A stretch of 64,000 bases of DNA from an uncultured Lachnospiraceae bacterium (GCA_910583605.1 CAJTXN010000003.1:143923-207922); one strand, 5' to 3'. Counted from the first letter of the stretch, positions 44,687 through 53,497 are shown. Notes: generated from the letters alone by a model not told the origin. Program-made: numbers and translations.

Positions 44687-45448
44687 ATGGCAGTAACAAT
44701 TAAATCTCAAAAAGAAATTGAATTAATGCGTGAGTCATGCCGGTTGTTGTCAATCGTGCATGATGAACTTGGAAAGGCATTGAAACCGGGAATGTCAACG
44801 TATGAAATTGATAAGCTTGGCGAGGATATGATCCGGAGTTTCGGATGCGTCCCGAATTTTAAAAATTATCACGGTTATCCGGCTTCCATCTGTGTATCCG
44901 TGAACGACGAGGTTGTACACGGAATTCCAAGCAAAAAGAGAATATTGCAGGAAGGCGATATTGTAAGTCTGGATGCGGGTCTGATATATAAAGGTTATCA
45001 TTCGGATGCGGCAAGAACCCATGGTGTGGGAACCGTCAGCCCGGAAGCCCGGCAGTTGATGGATGTGACAAAACAATGTTTTTTTGAGGGCATTAAGTAT
45101 GCGAGAGCCGGCTGTCATTTACATGAGATATCAGCAGCAATCGGGGCATATGCCGAAAGCTTTGGTTATGGTGTTGTCAGGGATTTGGTAGGACATGGAA
45201 TCGGAACCGAATTGCATGAAGATCCGCAGATACCGAATTTTGCCCAGAAGAAGAGAGGCATTAAGTTACAGGCAGGAATGACTTTGGCAATTGAACCTAT
45301 GATTAATGCAGGAACTTATGAAGTTGTTTGGCTTGATGATGATTGGACGGTTGTTACGGAGGATGGTTCATTATCCGCCCATTATGAGAACACGGTTCTT
45401 ATCACAGATGGTGAGCCGGAGATTCTTACCCTGCGAAGGGACGTCTGA
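44687..45448 (+). CDS. map: Methionine aminopeptidase, type I
   Basis: A 253-residue metalloprotease that removes the initiator Met. Metal ligands appear as VSLDAGL and YHSDAARTHGVG (two Asp, near residues 96 and 107), GHGIGTELHE (His near 170), LAIEPMI (Glu near 203) and AHYENTV (Glu near 235). It has no N-terminal zinc finger extension, the usual bacterial type Ia form. It starts three bases after adk. Confidence 0.97.
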   Translation: MAVTIKSQKEIELMRESCRLLSIVHDELGKALKPGMSTYEIDKLGEDMIRSFGCVPNFKNYHGYPASICVSVNDEVVHGIPSKKRILQEGDIVSLDAGLIYKGYHSDAARTHGVGTVSPEARQLMDVTKQCFFEGIKYARAGCHLHEISAAIGAYAESFGYGVVRDLVGHGIGTELHEDPQIPNFAQKKRGIKLQAGMTLAIEPMINAGTYEVVWLDDDWTVVTEDGSLSAHYENTVLITDGEPEILTLRRDV

Positions 45449-45473
45449 GTAGTGGAAAGGCATAGGGATTTAG

Positions 45474-45749
45474 ATGGTAACATGTAAGATTGGTGAATTT
45501 GCAAAATCAAAGGCAGGACATGATAAAGATGAAATTTTTGTCATAATTAATATAGAAGATGAATATGTATATCTTGTTGACGGAAAGAACAGAAATATTG
45601 AGAAACCCAAAAAGAAGAAAACGAAGCATATTCAGCTGATTCATTATATTGATTCCGAACTGCAGAATAAATTAAATTCAAATGTGAAGCTACAAAATGA
45701 AGATATCAAGAGAGCTTTAAAATGCTACAAGGCAAACAAGGAAATATAG
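45474..45749 (+). CDS. KOW-domain RNA-binding protein, L14e/YlxQ-like position
   Basis: A 91-residue basic protein. The N-terminal part (CKIGEFAKSKAGHDKDEIFVII, then EYVYLVDGKNRNIEKPKKKKTKH) is a KOW-type beta barrel similar in outline to archaeal/eukaryal L14e. Such a gene between map and infA is usual in Clostridia. It may bind ribosomal RNA, but the role is not proven. The spacing to infA is 12 bases. Confidence 0.8.
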   Translation: MVTCKIGEFAKSKAGHDKDEIFVIINIEDEYVYLVDGKNRNIEKPKKKKTKHIQLIHYIDSELQNKLNSNVKLQNEDIKRALKCYKANKEI

Positions 45750-45761
45750 GAGGTTGTTAGA

Positions 45762-45980
45762 ATGTCAAAAGCTGATGTAATAGAAGTAGAAGGAACCGTA
45801 TTGGAGAAATTACCGAATGCCATGTTTCAGGTAGAACTGGAAAACGGACATAAGGTATTGGCGCATATTAGCGGAAAGCTGAGAATGAATTTCATTCGTA
45901 TTCTTCCGGGAGACAAAGTTACCATTGAGTTATCACCATATGACCTGACCAAAGGCAGAATAGTATGGAGAGACAAATAG
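45762..45980 (+). CDS. infA: Translation initiation factor IF-1
   Basis: A 72-residue OB-fold protein: SKADVIEVEGTVLEKLPNAM, then FQVELENGHKVLAHISGKLRMN and DKVTIELSPYDLTKGRIVWRDK. It binds the A site of the 30S subunit during initiation. AGGAGG precedes the ATG. Confidence 0.98.
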   Translation: MSKADVIEVEGTVLEKLPNAMFQVELENGHKVLAHISGKLRMNFIRILPGDKVTIELSPYDLTKGRIVWRDK

Positions 45981-46032
45981 AATAGGAAGAAATTAAATTA
46001 TTCCTGAAAAATTTTCCTTGAAAAAATTTTCC

Positions 46033-46061
46033 TTGAAAATTGGGAAAATGTATGTTATAGT
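46033..46061 (+). promoter_or_regulatory. Internal promoter before rpmJ
   Basis: TTGAAA (46033-46038), 17 bases, TATAGT (46056-46061). It lies in the infA-rpmJ gap, so rpmJ and the alpha operon can be transcribed separately from the S10-spc part. A short direct repeat (TTTTCCTTGAAAA) precedes it. Confidence 0.7.
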
Positions 46062-46094
46062 TATAGTCGGACTTTTTTGAAAGGAGGATTCACT

Positions 46095-46208
46095 GTGAAA
46101 GTTAGAGCTTCAGTAAAACCAATTTGCGAGAAATGCAAAATTATTAAGAGAAAAGGAAGCATCAGAGTAATCTGTGAAAATCCGAAACACAAGCAGAGAC
46201 AGGGCTAA
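46095..46208 (+). CDS. rpmJ: 50S ribosomal protein L36 (bL36)
   Basis: A 37-residue protein starting with GTG after AAAGGAGG: KVRASVKPICEKCKIIKRKG, then VICENPKHKQRQG. The CxxC, Cys and His residues form the zinc site of the zinc-binding form. Short but certain from its sequence and place between infA and rpsM. Confidence 0.96.
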   Translation: MKVRASVKPICEKCKIIKRKGSIRVICENPKHKQRQG

Positions 46209-46471
46209 TTACAGCGTTGTTATCTGGTTGTGGAAAGTCGTATATCATTGCCATGGGTGATGGTGAATGATATGCATTTTTGTTGCGGCTGCAGTAATGA
46301 AACGCTAGGATTAGTTGTATCATTACTATAAAATATAAAAATATTAATTAAATTAATTACGAAAATAAGGACAGTATGTCTGCGTTCTACATTTCAGACG
46401 TTAGGGATAACGGGCTACGCAGAGCATTGACTTATGACACAAGATTTTAATGATGGAGGTGTAATACACAC
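46209..46471 (+). ncRNA. Leader before rpsM with alternative stems (candidate S4-regulated RNA)
   Basis: A 263-base gap without a gene. Two mutually exclusive stems share bases: GTCTG (46378-46382) with CAGAC (46395-46399), and TCTGCG (46379-46384) with CGCAGA (46418-46423). The alpha operon of E. coli is controlled by S4 binding at such a leader, and here rpsD is in the operon, so S4 is the likely ligand if the leader is regulatory. No Rfam comparison could be made. Confidence 0.4.
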
Positions 46472-46840
46472 ATGGCTCGTATTTCAGGTGTTGATTTACC
46501 AAGAGAGAAACGTGTAGAAATAGGATTAACTTATATCTATGGTATCGGAAGAAAAAGTTCTAATCGTATTCTTGCAGAAGCAAACGTTAATCCGGACACA
46601 CGTGTAAGAGATTTAACAGATGAAGAAGTAAAGAGAATCAGTGAAGTTATTGACGCTTCACAGACAGTTGAAGGTGATTTAAGAAGAGAAATCGCTTTAA
46701 ATATCAAGAGACTTCAGGAAATCGGATGCTACAGAGGTATTCGTCACAGAAAGGGACTTCCTGTTCGTGGCCAGAAGACAAAGACAAATGCCAGAACACG
46801 TAAAGGACCTAAGAGAACAGTAGCAAACAAGAAGAAGTAA
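46472..46840 (+). CDS. rpsM: 30S ribosomal protein S13 (uS13)
   Basis: A 122-residue protein: MARISGVDLPREKRVEIGLTYIYGIG, GDLRREIALNIKRLQEIGCYRGIRHRKGLPVRGQ and KTNARTRKGP. It contacts tRNA and the large subunit from the small subunit head. GGAGG precedes the ATG. First gene of the alpha operon after rpmJ. Confidence 0.97.
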   Translation: MARISGVDLPREKRVEIGLTYIYGIGRKSSNRILAEANVNPDTRVRDLTDEEVKRISEVIDASQTVEGDLRREIALNIKRLQEIGCYRGIRHRKGLPVRGQKTKTNARTRKGPKRTVANKKK

Positions 46841-46922
46841 TTTGAAACAGTTTTTAGAATCAGGAATGACATTGTATTCCGACAAATCTTAAGAAAGAAC
46901 CCATAAGGGAGGTTAGTTTAAA

Positions 46923-47315
46923 ATGGCTAAAGTTACAAAAAAAGTGACAAAAAAGCGTGTAAAGAAAAACGTTGAACGCGGACAAGCGCACATTCAATCA
47001 TCTTTTAATAATACAATTGTAACATTAACTGATAATGAAGGAAATGCTCTTTCATGGGCAAGTGCCGGTGGTCTTGGTTTTAGAGGTTCAAGGAAATCTA
47101 CTCCTTATGCAGCTCAGATGGCAGCGGAAACTGCTACTAAGGCAGCTTTGGTACACGGCTTGAAATCAGTAGACGTTATGGTGAAAGGTCCGGGTTCCGG
47201 ACGTGAGGCAGCAATTCGTGCACTTCAGGCATGTGGTCTTGAAGTTACAAGTATCAAGGACGTTACTCCGGTTCCTCACAATGGATGCCGCCCACCAAAA
47301 CGTAGAAGAGTCTAA
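46923..47315 (+). CDS. rpsK: 30S ribosomal protein S11 (uS11)
   Basis: A 130-residue protein. AHIQSSFNNTIVTLTDNEGN, SWASAGGLGFRGSRKSTPYAA and PHNGCRPPKRRRV are hallmark segments. It sits on the platform near the mRNA exit. GGGAGG precedes the ATG. Confidence 0.98.
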   Translation: MAKVTKKVTKKRVKKNVERGQAHIQSSFNNTIVTLTDNEGNALSWASAGGLGFRGSRKSTPYAAQMAAETATKAALVHGLKSVDVMVKGPGSGREAAIRALQACGLEVTSIKDVTPVPHNGCRPPKRRRV

Positions 47316-47331
47316 TAGGAGGTGCAGATAG

Positions 47332-47925
47332 ATGGCAGTAAATAGAGTTCCTGTTCTTAAAAGATGTAGATCACTTGGTTTGGATCCGATTTATTTAGGA
47401 ATAGATAAAAAATCAACAAGACAGTTAAACAGAGCAAATAAAAAGATGAGTGAGTATGGTCTTCAGTTAAGAGAAAAACAGAAGGCAAAATTCATCTATG
47501 GTGTATTAGAAAAACCTTTTAGAAATTATTATGCAAAAGCACAGAAAATGAACGGCATGACAGGTGAAAATCTTATGATTTTACTTGAGCTTAGACTTGA
47601 CAATGTTCTGTTTCGTTTAGGTTATGCAAGAACAAGAAAAGAAGCCAGACAGATTGTTGACCATAAGCATGTACTGGTGAACGGCAAGCAGGTTAACATT
47701 CCTTCATATTTAGTAAAGGCCGGTGACACGATCGAAATCAAAGAGAAGCATAAAGATTCTCAGAGATATAAAGATATACTGGAAGTTACAGATGGCAGAT
47801 TAGTTCCGGAATGGCTGGAGGCAAATCATGAAAATCTCAGCGGAACCGTAAAAGAAATTCCAACAAGAGAAATCATTGATGTACCGGTTGATGAAATGCT
47901 TATCGTCGAATTATATTCTAAATAG
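47332..47925 (+). CDS. rpsD: 30S ribosomal protein S4 (uS4)
   Basis: A 197-residue protein. The N-terminal part lacks the zinc cysteines, so it is the zinc-free form. The S4 RNA-binding domain is ENLMILLELRLDNVLFRLGYA with ARQIVDHKHVLVNGKQVNIPS near residue 105. S4 nucleates 30S assembly and is a known autoregulator. AGGAGG precedes the ATG. Confidence 0.97.
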   Translation: MAVNRVPVLKRCRSLGLDPIYLGIDKKSTRQLNRANKKMSEYGLQLREKQKAKFIYGVLEKPFRNYYAKAQKMNGMTGENLMILLELRLDNVLFRLGYARTRKEARQIVDHKHVLVNGKQVNIPSYLVKAGDTIEIKEKHKDSQRYKDILEVTDGRLVPEWLEANHENLSGTVKEIPTREIIDVPVDEMLIVELYSK

Positions 47926-47967
47926 GCTTAGGCAATTCCTAAAAATTATAAAAGGAGGGGCTTTACA

Positions 47968-48927
47968 GTGTTCGATTTTCAAGTACCAAATATTGAGATT
48001 GCGGAAATCTCTGATGACAACAGATTTGGAAAATTTGTCGTAGAACCTCTGGAAAGAGGATACGGTACAACTCTTGGTAATTCATTGAGAAGAATCATGC
48101 TTTCTTCTTTACCGGGAGCAGCGGTTAGTCAGGTTAAATTCGACGGTGTTTTACATGAGTTCAGTTCCATTCCGGGTGTTAAGGAAGACGTAACTGAAAT
48201 TATTATGAATATCAAGGAATTAGCTATTGTAAACAACAGCAGCAATTCCGGCCCTATAACAGCTTATGTTGAAAAGACAGGCGACGGTGTTGTAACAGCA
48301 GGTGATATCCAGGTAGACTCTGATGTGGAGATACTGAACAAGGATTTAGTGATCGCTACCCTGAGCGGTGGAAAAGACAGCCGTTTCTATGCGGAACTGA
48401 CCATCACAAAAGGCAGAGGATACGTAGGGGCAGACAAGAATAAGAACGATGAGCTTCCAATTGGAGTTATCGCCATTGATTCTATTTATACACCGGTTGA
48501 AAGAGTAAATATGCAGATCGAGAATACTCGAGTTGGGCAGATTACTGATTTTGACAAACTTACATTAGAAGTATATACAAACGGAACATTGGCTCCGGAC
48601 GAAGCAGTAAGTCTGGCAGCAAAAGTATTAAGCGAACATTTGAGCTATTTCATTAACTTATCGGAGAAAGCCAAGACCGTTGACATCATGGCTGAGCCGG
48701 TAGTGAATGAAAAAGTGAAAGTGTTAGAAATGAACATTGATGAATTAGAGTTATCCGTTCGCTCATACAATTGTTTGAAGAGAGCGGGTATTAATACGGT
48801 TCAGGAACTGACCAACAGAACAGCGGAAGATATGATGAAGGTTCGTAATCTTGGACGTAAGTCACTGGAAGAAGTATTTGCTAAGTTAAAAGACTTGGGA
48901 TTACAGCTTAAGGACAGCGATAATTAA
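47968..48927 (+). CDS. rpoA: RNA polymerase alpha subunit
   Basis: A 319-residue protein with a GTG start after AAAGGAGGGG. The N-terminal dimerisation domain contains EPLERGYGTTLGNSLRRIMLSSLPG near residue 25. The C-terminal domain, which binds UP elements and activators, has LELSVRSYNCLKRAGINTVQEL and VRNLGRKSLEEV. It is the usual length. Confidence 0.98.
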   Translation: MFDFQVPNIEIAEISDDNRFGKFVVEPLERGYGTTLGNSLRRIMLSSLPGAAVSQVKFDGVLHEFSSIPGVKEDVTEIIMNIKELAIVNNSSNSGPITAYVEKTGDGVVTAGDIQVDSDVEILNKDLVIATLSGGKDSRFYAELTITKGRGYVGADKNKNDELPIGVIAIDSIYTPVERVNMQIENTRVGQITDFDKLTLEVYTNGTLAPDEAVSLAAKVLSEHLSYFINLSEKAKTVDIMAEPVVNEKVKVLEMNIDELELSVRSYNCLKRAGINTVQELTNRTAEDMMKVRNLGRKSLEEVFAKLKDLGLQLKDSDN

Positions 48928-48961
48928 TCTGTGTTCTAAGTAAAGGAGGTAAGATTTAGAA

Positions 48962-49498
48962 ATGGCAGGATATAGAAAGCTTGGAAGAACTTCAAATCAG
49001 AGAAAAGCTATGTTAAGAAGCCTTGCAACAGCTTTGATCGAGAATGGAAAAATCGAAACAACAGAGGCCAGAGCAAAGGAAGTTCGTAAGATAGTAGAAG
49101 GCTTAATTGCCATGGCAGTTAAGGAAAAGGATAACTACGAAGAAGTTACCGTTAAGGCTAAAATATATGTAAAAGATAAAGACGGCAAGAGAGTTAAGGA
49201 AGAAGTTGACGGTAAGAAAGTTGATAAAGTTGACTTTGTTGACAAGACAATTAAGAAGGACAGTCCTTCCCGTCTTCATGCAAGAAGAAAGATGCTTAAA
49301 GTTCTTTATCCGGTAAAGGAAGTTCCGGCTGAAAATGCAGGAAAGAAAAAGAATACAAAAACTGTAGACTTAACTCAGAAGTTATTTGATGAAGTTGCAC
49401 CTAAATATGTTGGCAGAAACGGCGGATACACACGTATCATTAAAATCGGACCACGTAAGGGCGATGCTGCAATGCAGGTAATACTTGAGTTAGTATAG
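48962..49498 (+). CDS. rplQ: 50S ribosomal protein L17 (bL17), extended form
   Basis: A 178-residue L17, against about 113-130 in most bacteria. The start (MAGYRKLGRTSNQRKAMLRSLATAL) and end (GGYTRIIKIGPRKGDAAMQVI) are normal. The extra residues lie in the middle (about 65-130): YVKDKDGKRVKEEVDGKKVD and AENAGKKKNTKTVD, both charged and lysine-rich. Such insertions seem usual in Lachnospiraceae and are a taxonomic hint. AAAGGAGG precedes the ATG; a terminator follows. Confidence 0.95.
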   Translation: MAGYRKLGRTSNQRKAMLRSLATALIENGKIETTEARAKEVRKIVEGLIAMAVKEKDNYEEVTVKAKIYVKDKDGKRVKEEVDGKKVDKVDFVDKTIKKDSPSRLHARRKMLKVLYPVKEVPAENAGKKKNTKTVDLTQKLFDEVAPKYVGRNGGYTRIIKIGPRKGDAAMQVILELV

Positions 49499-49510
49499 AA
49501 TTAAAATCAG

Positions 49511-49550
49511 GAGTCAAGGGCAGATGTGAGTTTGTTCTTGGCTCTTTTTC
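49511..49550 (+). terminator. Terminator of the alpha operon
   Basis: GAGTCAAG (49511-49518) pairs with CTTGGCTC (49537-49544), with one G-U pair, and CTTTTTC follows. It lies between rplQ and ecfA1. Confidence 0.75.
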
Positions 49551-49586
49551 TGACAAAACGGAATATAAAAGAGTGAGGTAGTCGTC

Positions 49587-50450
49587 ATGTCCATTATTAA
49601 ATCCATCCGCTTATCCCATGCCTATAAGAGATATGATGAGTCAGGAACGGAGATTGTACGGAATCAGGTATTAGATGGAGTAGATATTCAGATAGAAGAA
49701 GGACAGTTTGTGGCAATTCTCGGACATAACGGTTCTGGTAAATCTACGTTTGCAAAACATTTGAATGCATTGCTACAGCCCGATGAGGGTGAATTATATA
49801 TTGATGGAATGCTGACAAAGGATGTGGAAAAACTTTACCGGATTCGCCAGAATTGCGGAATGGTGTTTCAGAATCCCGATAATCAGATAATTGGTGCTAC
49901 GGTGGAAGAAGATGTGGCTTTCGGGCCGGAGAATCTGGGACTGGCGGCGGAGGATATTGTGGAGCGGGTCAATGATTCTATAGAAAAAGTGAATATGGAA
50001 AAGTTTCGTTTTAAATCCCCAAATCATTTATCCGGCGGACAGAAACAAAGGGTGGCAATCGCTTCTGCCCTGGCAATGAAACCCGGATGTATCGTATTGG
50101 ATGAGCCTACGGCAATGCTGGACCCGAAAGGCAGACGGGATGTTATGGAAGCATTGCGGTATCTGAACCATGAACTTGGGATTACGATTATTTTAATCAC
50201 CCATCATATGATTGAGGCGGCCCGGGCAGATAAGATTTTTGTTATGAATAAGGGAAAAGTTGTAATGGAAGATTCACCAAGGCATATATTTGCCCGTGTG
50301 CCGGAACTGAAAGAATTAAAGCTGGAGGTACCGCAGGTAACGGAAATTGCTTATAAATTGATGCGGCAGGGATTGTTTTCCAGATGTGATGTGTTAACGG
50401 TAGAGGAATTTGCAGAAGAGTTTGAACGGGTTATGGGACAAAGATTGTAA
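49587..50450 (+). CDS. ecfA1: ECF transporter ATPase A1
   Basis: A 287-residue ATP-binding subunit of an energy-coupling factor transporter. Walker A GHNGSGKST is near residue 46, the Q-loop FQNPDNQI near 94, the signature LSGGQKQRVA near 148, and Walker B IVLDEPTAMLD near 170. With EcfA2 and EcfT it forms the shared module that drives vitamin or metal uptake by separate S components. No S component is in the window. The location after rplQ is typical of Firmicutes. Confidence 0.95.
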   Translation: MSIIKSIRLSHAYKRYDESGTEIVRNQVLDGVDIQIEEGQFVAILGHNGSGKSTFAKHLNALLQPDEGELYIDGMLTKDVEKLYRIRQNCGMVFQNPDNQIIGATVEEDVAFGPENLGLAAEDIVERVNDSIEKVNMEKFRFKSPNHLSGGQKQRVAIASALAMKPGCIVLDEPTAMLDPKGRRDVMEALRYLNHELGITIILITHHMIEAARADKIFVMNKGKVVMEDSPRHIFARVPELKELKLEVPQVTEIAYKLMRQGLFSRCDVLTVEEFAEEFERVMGQRL

Positions 50451-50475
50451 TTGAAACTGAAATAAAGGTGAATAT

Positions 50476-51336
50476 ATGTCATTATTGAAATTGGAAAATA
50501 TTGCTTATGAATATGAGGCCGGGACTGCCATGCAGGTAAAAGCATTGGAGCAGGTCAGCATTGAGATAGATGAAAATGAGTTTATAGGAATTATCGGACA
50601 TACCGGTTCCGGGAAATCTACGCTGATGCAGTTGATGAACGGGCTGCTGGTACCTTCTGAGGGAAGAGTACTGTTTCGCGGGGAGGATATAAACGGAAAA
50701 GATTGTAATAAGAGATGGCTGCATTGTAATATCGGTCTGGTGTTTCAGTATCCGGAGAACCAGTTATTTGAGAGCAGCGTACTTAAGGATGTGATGTTTG
50801 GACCATGTAATAAGGGAATGACGCCGGAGGAAGCCGAGATACAGGCAAAACTGGCTTTAAACCGGGTAAATTTAGGGGAAGAATATTATGAGAAGACACC
50901 CTTTGAATTATCCGGTGGTGAAAAGAGACGGGCAGCCATTGCCGGTGTGATGGCCATGGACCCGGACGTATTGATATTGGATGAACCTACGGCCGGGCTG
51001 GATCCGGGCTCCAGAGAGGATTTGCTGGAGTCACTGGCCGAGTTGCATGAAACGGGAAAAACCATTATTATTGTGTCTCACAGCATGGAAGATATTGCGA
51101 AGTATGTGGACAGGATTATTGTGTTAAATGAGGGAAATGTTCAGTTTGACGGCAAAAAGGAGGAGGTGTTCCGGCATGTGGAAGAATTGGAAGCAATCGG
51201 GCTGTCTGCACCGGAACCGGTGTATTTAATGAAGGCTTTAAGGCGGCGGGGATTTGATGTGCGGGAAGATGTGTTTACCGTCGACGGAGCGGTGGAGGAA
51301 TTGAAACGTCTTTCAGGAGGAATGGAAAATGCTTAG
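50476..51336 (+). CDS. ecfA2: ECF transporter ATPase A2
   Basis: A 286-residue partner of EcfA1, about 45 percent alike by eye in the core. Walker A GHTGSGKST is near residue 40, the Q-loop FQYPENQL near 92, signature LSGGEKRRAA near 147 and Walker B LILDEPTAGLD near 169. It begins 25 bases after ecfA1 and overlaps ecfT by eight bases, so the three are coupled. Confidence 0.95.
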   Translation: MSLLKLENIAYEYEAGTAMQVKALEQVSIEIDENEFIGIIGHTGSGKSTLMQLMNGLLVPSEGRVLFRGEDINGKDCNKRWLHCNIGLVFQYPENQLFESSVLKDVMFGPCNKGMTPEEAEIQAKLALNRVNLGEEYYEKTPFELSGGEKRRAAIAGVMAMDPDVLILDEPTAGLDPGSREDLLESLAELHETGKTIIIVSHSMEDIAKYVDRIIVLNEGNVQFDGKKEEVFRHVEELEAIGLSAPEPVYLMKALRRRGFDVREDVFTVDGAVEELKRLSGGMENA

Positions 51337-52141
51337 AGATATCACATTGGGCCAGTATTACCAGTCGGATTCCGTAATTCATAAACTGGACCCAAGGGTT
51401 AAATTATTTGCTGTAATGATGTTTGTTATTACTCTGTTTACGGGAAATCATTATATTCATCTTGCTGTTGCTGCATTGCTGTTATTAGTTTTAATTTTTA
51501 TTTCAGGAATTCCGTTTTCTTATATTGTAAGAGGGCTGCGTTTTATAGCGGTATTGTTAATTATGAGCGCTCTGTGTATTGTGTTTTTTACCCGGGGACG
51601 GGATTTGTGGAGCTATGGTATCCTGCATATTACATATGAAGGGATACAAAAAGCCATATTTATTTCTATCCGGCTGGTTCTGCTGATTCTGGGCTCTTCA
51701 TTGCTTACACTGACGACTACGCCCGGGAATCTTACGGATGGTATGGATAAGTCATTGGGATTTTTGGAAAAAATAAAGATTCCGGTACACGATATTGCCA
51801 TGATGATGTCTATTGCACTGCGTTTTATTCCTATTTTAATGGAAGAAACGGATAAGATTATGAAGGCACAGACTTCCCGGGGAGCAGATTTTGAATCCGG
51901 CGGAATGATTCGCCGGGCCAGGGCGTTGCTTCCACTTTTGGTTCCTTTGTTTATAGCTGCATTCCGTCGGGCCAATGATCTGGCCACTGCAATGGATGCA
52001 AGGTGTTATATGGGAGGGACGGGAAGAACGAAAATGCGGCCTCTGCACTATGAGAGAAGAGATTATATTGCATATCTGCTTATTGTATTGTATGTGATTT
52101 TAATGATTGGTATACGTATTTTAATGGCGATAATAGGATAA
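51329..52141 (+). CDS. ecfT: ECF transporter transmembrane subunit T
   Basis: A 270-residue membrane protein. It begins with LGQYYQSDSVIHKLDPRVKL, typical of EcfT, and has about five membrane segments. The two coupling motifs near the cytosol are seen as KAQTSRGADFESGG near residue 187 and AMDARCYMG near 227, where the Ala-Arg-Gly-type helices contact the two ATPases. It overlaps ecfA2. The following small gene is 58 bases away. Confidence 0.94.
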   Translation: MLRDITLGQYYQSDSVIHKLDPRVKLFAVMMFVITLFTGNHYIHLAVAALLLLVLIFISGIPFSYIVRGLRFIAVLLIMSALCIVFFTRGRDLWSYGILHITYEGIQKAIFISIRLVLLILGSSLLTLTTTPGNLTDGMDKSLGFLEKIKIPVHDIAMMMSIALRFIPILMEETDKIMKAQTSRGADFESGGMIRRARALLPLLVPLFIAAFRRANDLATAMDARCYMGGTGRTKMRPLHYERRDYIAYLLIVLYVILMIGIRILMAIIG

Positions 52142-52199
52142 TGATATGTATTTGGCGGCAATAGAATAGATAGTTTGACAGCCGGGTGAAAGAGATGAG

Positions 52200-52430
52200 G
52201 TGAAATTGAATCAAATGGAAGAAAGACAGTCAGATAAACAGTTGAAAAATCAATCAGGAGGAAGCTGTGATTCCTGTAGTTTTTATGTGTTTGATGAGGA
52301 GTATGATGAATATATGTGCCAGGTCAGTATGGATGAGGATGATGTGGTTCGTCTGATGTGTGACAGATATTTTGCATGTCCGTATTATCAGGCGGATGAT
52401 GAGTACAGGGTGGTGCGGAAACAGATGTAA
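52200..52430 (+). CDS. Small cysteine-rich protein, DUF6472-like
   Basis: A 76-residue acidic protein. SCDSCSFYVFDEEYDEYMCQV, then MCDRYFACPYYQADDEY carries five cysteines that could hold a metal. This pattern fits the DUF6472 family, found in Clostridia next to truA and ECF genes; its role is unknown. The GTG at 52200 follows GAGATGAG; the ATG at 52215 would give 71 residues and is also plausible. Confidence 0.7.
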   Translation: MKLNQMEERQSDKQLKNQSGGSCDSCSFYVFDEEYDEYMCQVSMDEDDVVRLMCDRYFACPYYQADDEYRVVRKQM

Positions 52431-52482
52431 AATTAAATATTTTTAAGAATTTCGACAGAAGGGATATAAAGCAGGTGTCAGT

Positions 52483-53241
52483 ATGGAAATGGATAACAAA
52501 AAGGTATTGAAACGGGTAAAACTGGTAATCGGGTATGACGGAACCAATTACTGCGGATGGCAGATTCAGATTAACGGTATTACCGTGGAAGAAGTTATTA
52601 ACCGGGAACTGAGCAGACTGTTGGGAGAAGACATTGCAGTAATCGGAGCCAGCCGGACGGATTCGGGTGTGCATGCCTTAGGGAATGTGGCGGTTTTTGA
52701 TACCTATACGAGGATTCCGGCGGAAAAGATTTCTTTTGCGCTGAATCAGAGGCTGCCGGAGGATATTACAATTCAGAAATCGGAAGAAGTACCTTTGGAT
52801 TTTCATCCCAGATATTGCAACAGCACCAAAACTTATGAATATAAGATTTTAAACCGCAGATTTGATATTCCGGTTCTGCGGTTATATAGTCATTTTGTTT
52901 ATATGCCATTGGATGTGGAGCAGATGAGAAATGCAGCGGAATATCTGGTAGGGGAACACGATTTTAAAAGTTTCTGTTCTGCCCGGACCCAGGTGAAGGA
53001 TACCGTCAGGACAATCTATTCTTTGGACGTCAGTAAAAGGGATGAAATGATTTATATACGGATTTCCGGAAACGGTTTTCTGTATAATATGGTGCGGATC
53101 ATAGTGGGAACACTGATTAAAGTGGGACTGGGAGTTTATCCGCCGAAGCATGTGAAAGAGATACTGGAGCTTTGTGACCGCAATGCCGCCGGACCAAAGG
53201 CACCGGCAAAAGGACTGACGTTGATAGGCATTGAGTATTGA
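52483..53241 (+). CDS. truA: tRNA pseudouridine synthase A
   Basis: A 252-residue enzyme that forms pseudouridine at positions 38-40 of tRNA. The catalytic Asp is in GASRTDSGVHALGN near residue 59. FHPRYCNSTKTYEYKILNR and FLYNMVRIIVGTLIKVGLG are conserved. Its position between ecfT and rplM-rpsI is the usual Firmicute order. Confidence 0.96.
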   Translation: MEMDNKKVLKRVKLVIGYDGTNYCGWQIQINGITVEEVINRELSRLLGEDIAVIGASRTDSGVHALGNVAVFDTYTRIPAEKISFALNQRLPEDITIQKSEEVPLDFHPRYCNSTKTYEYKILNRRFDIPVLRLYSHFVYMPLDVEQMRNAAEYLVGEHDFKSFCSARTQVKDTVRTIYSLDVSKRDEMIYIRISGNGFLYNMVRIIVGTLIKVGLGVYPPKHVKEILELCDRNAAGPKAPAKGLTLIGIEY

Positions 53242-53352
53242 TATTGTTTTAAAAAACTGACTATTTGATTAAATTGTATCGAAAATTAAATCAATATACG
53301 AAAAAATGGTGAAATGAAAGTGAATTTAACGAATATTTCGCGCATTTTTAGG

Positions 53353-53381
53353 TTGACATCTGTCAATTTCTATATTATAAT
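53353..53381 (+). promoter_or_regulatory. Promoter of rplM-rpsI
   Basis: TTGACA (53353-53358), 17 bases, TATAAT (53376-53381): a consensus sigma-A promoter. The predicted transcript starts near 53388. Confidence 0.88.
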
Positions 53382-53383
53382 CA

Positions 53384-53497
53384 ATAACTGTGACAAAGCG
53401 TGGATGGACGTTTTGCAGTATTAACCAGATAAATATTAGACCTTGATGATGGTTAATTATTTATGAATAAACAAATTTTATCACAGGAGGTAAACCA
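53384..53497 (+). ncRNA. Candidate L13 leader
   Basis: The leader of rplM holds an inner hairpin, ATTAACCA (53420-53427) with TGGTTAAT (53450-53457), and an outer stem, CTGTGA (53388-53393) with TCACAG (53481-53486). The right outer arm overlaps the AGGAGG ribosome binding site at 53485-53490. An L13 leader RNA is known in Firmicutes upstream of this operon, and this arrangement would allow L13 to control access to the site. I could not compare it with that consensus. Confidence 0.5.
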
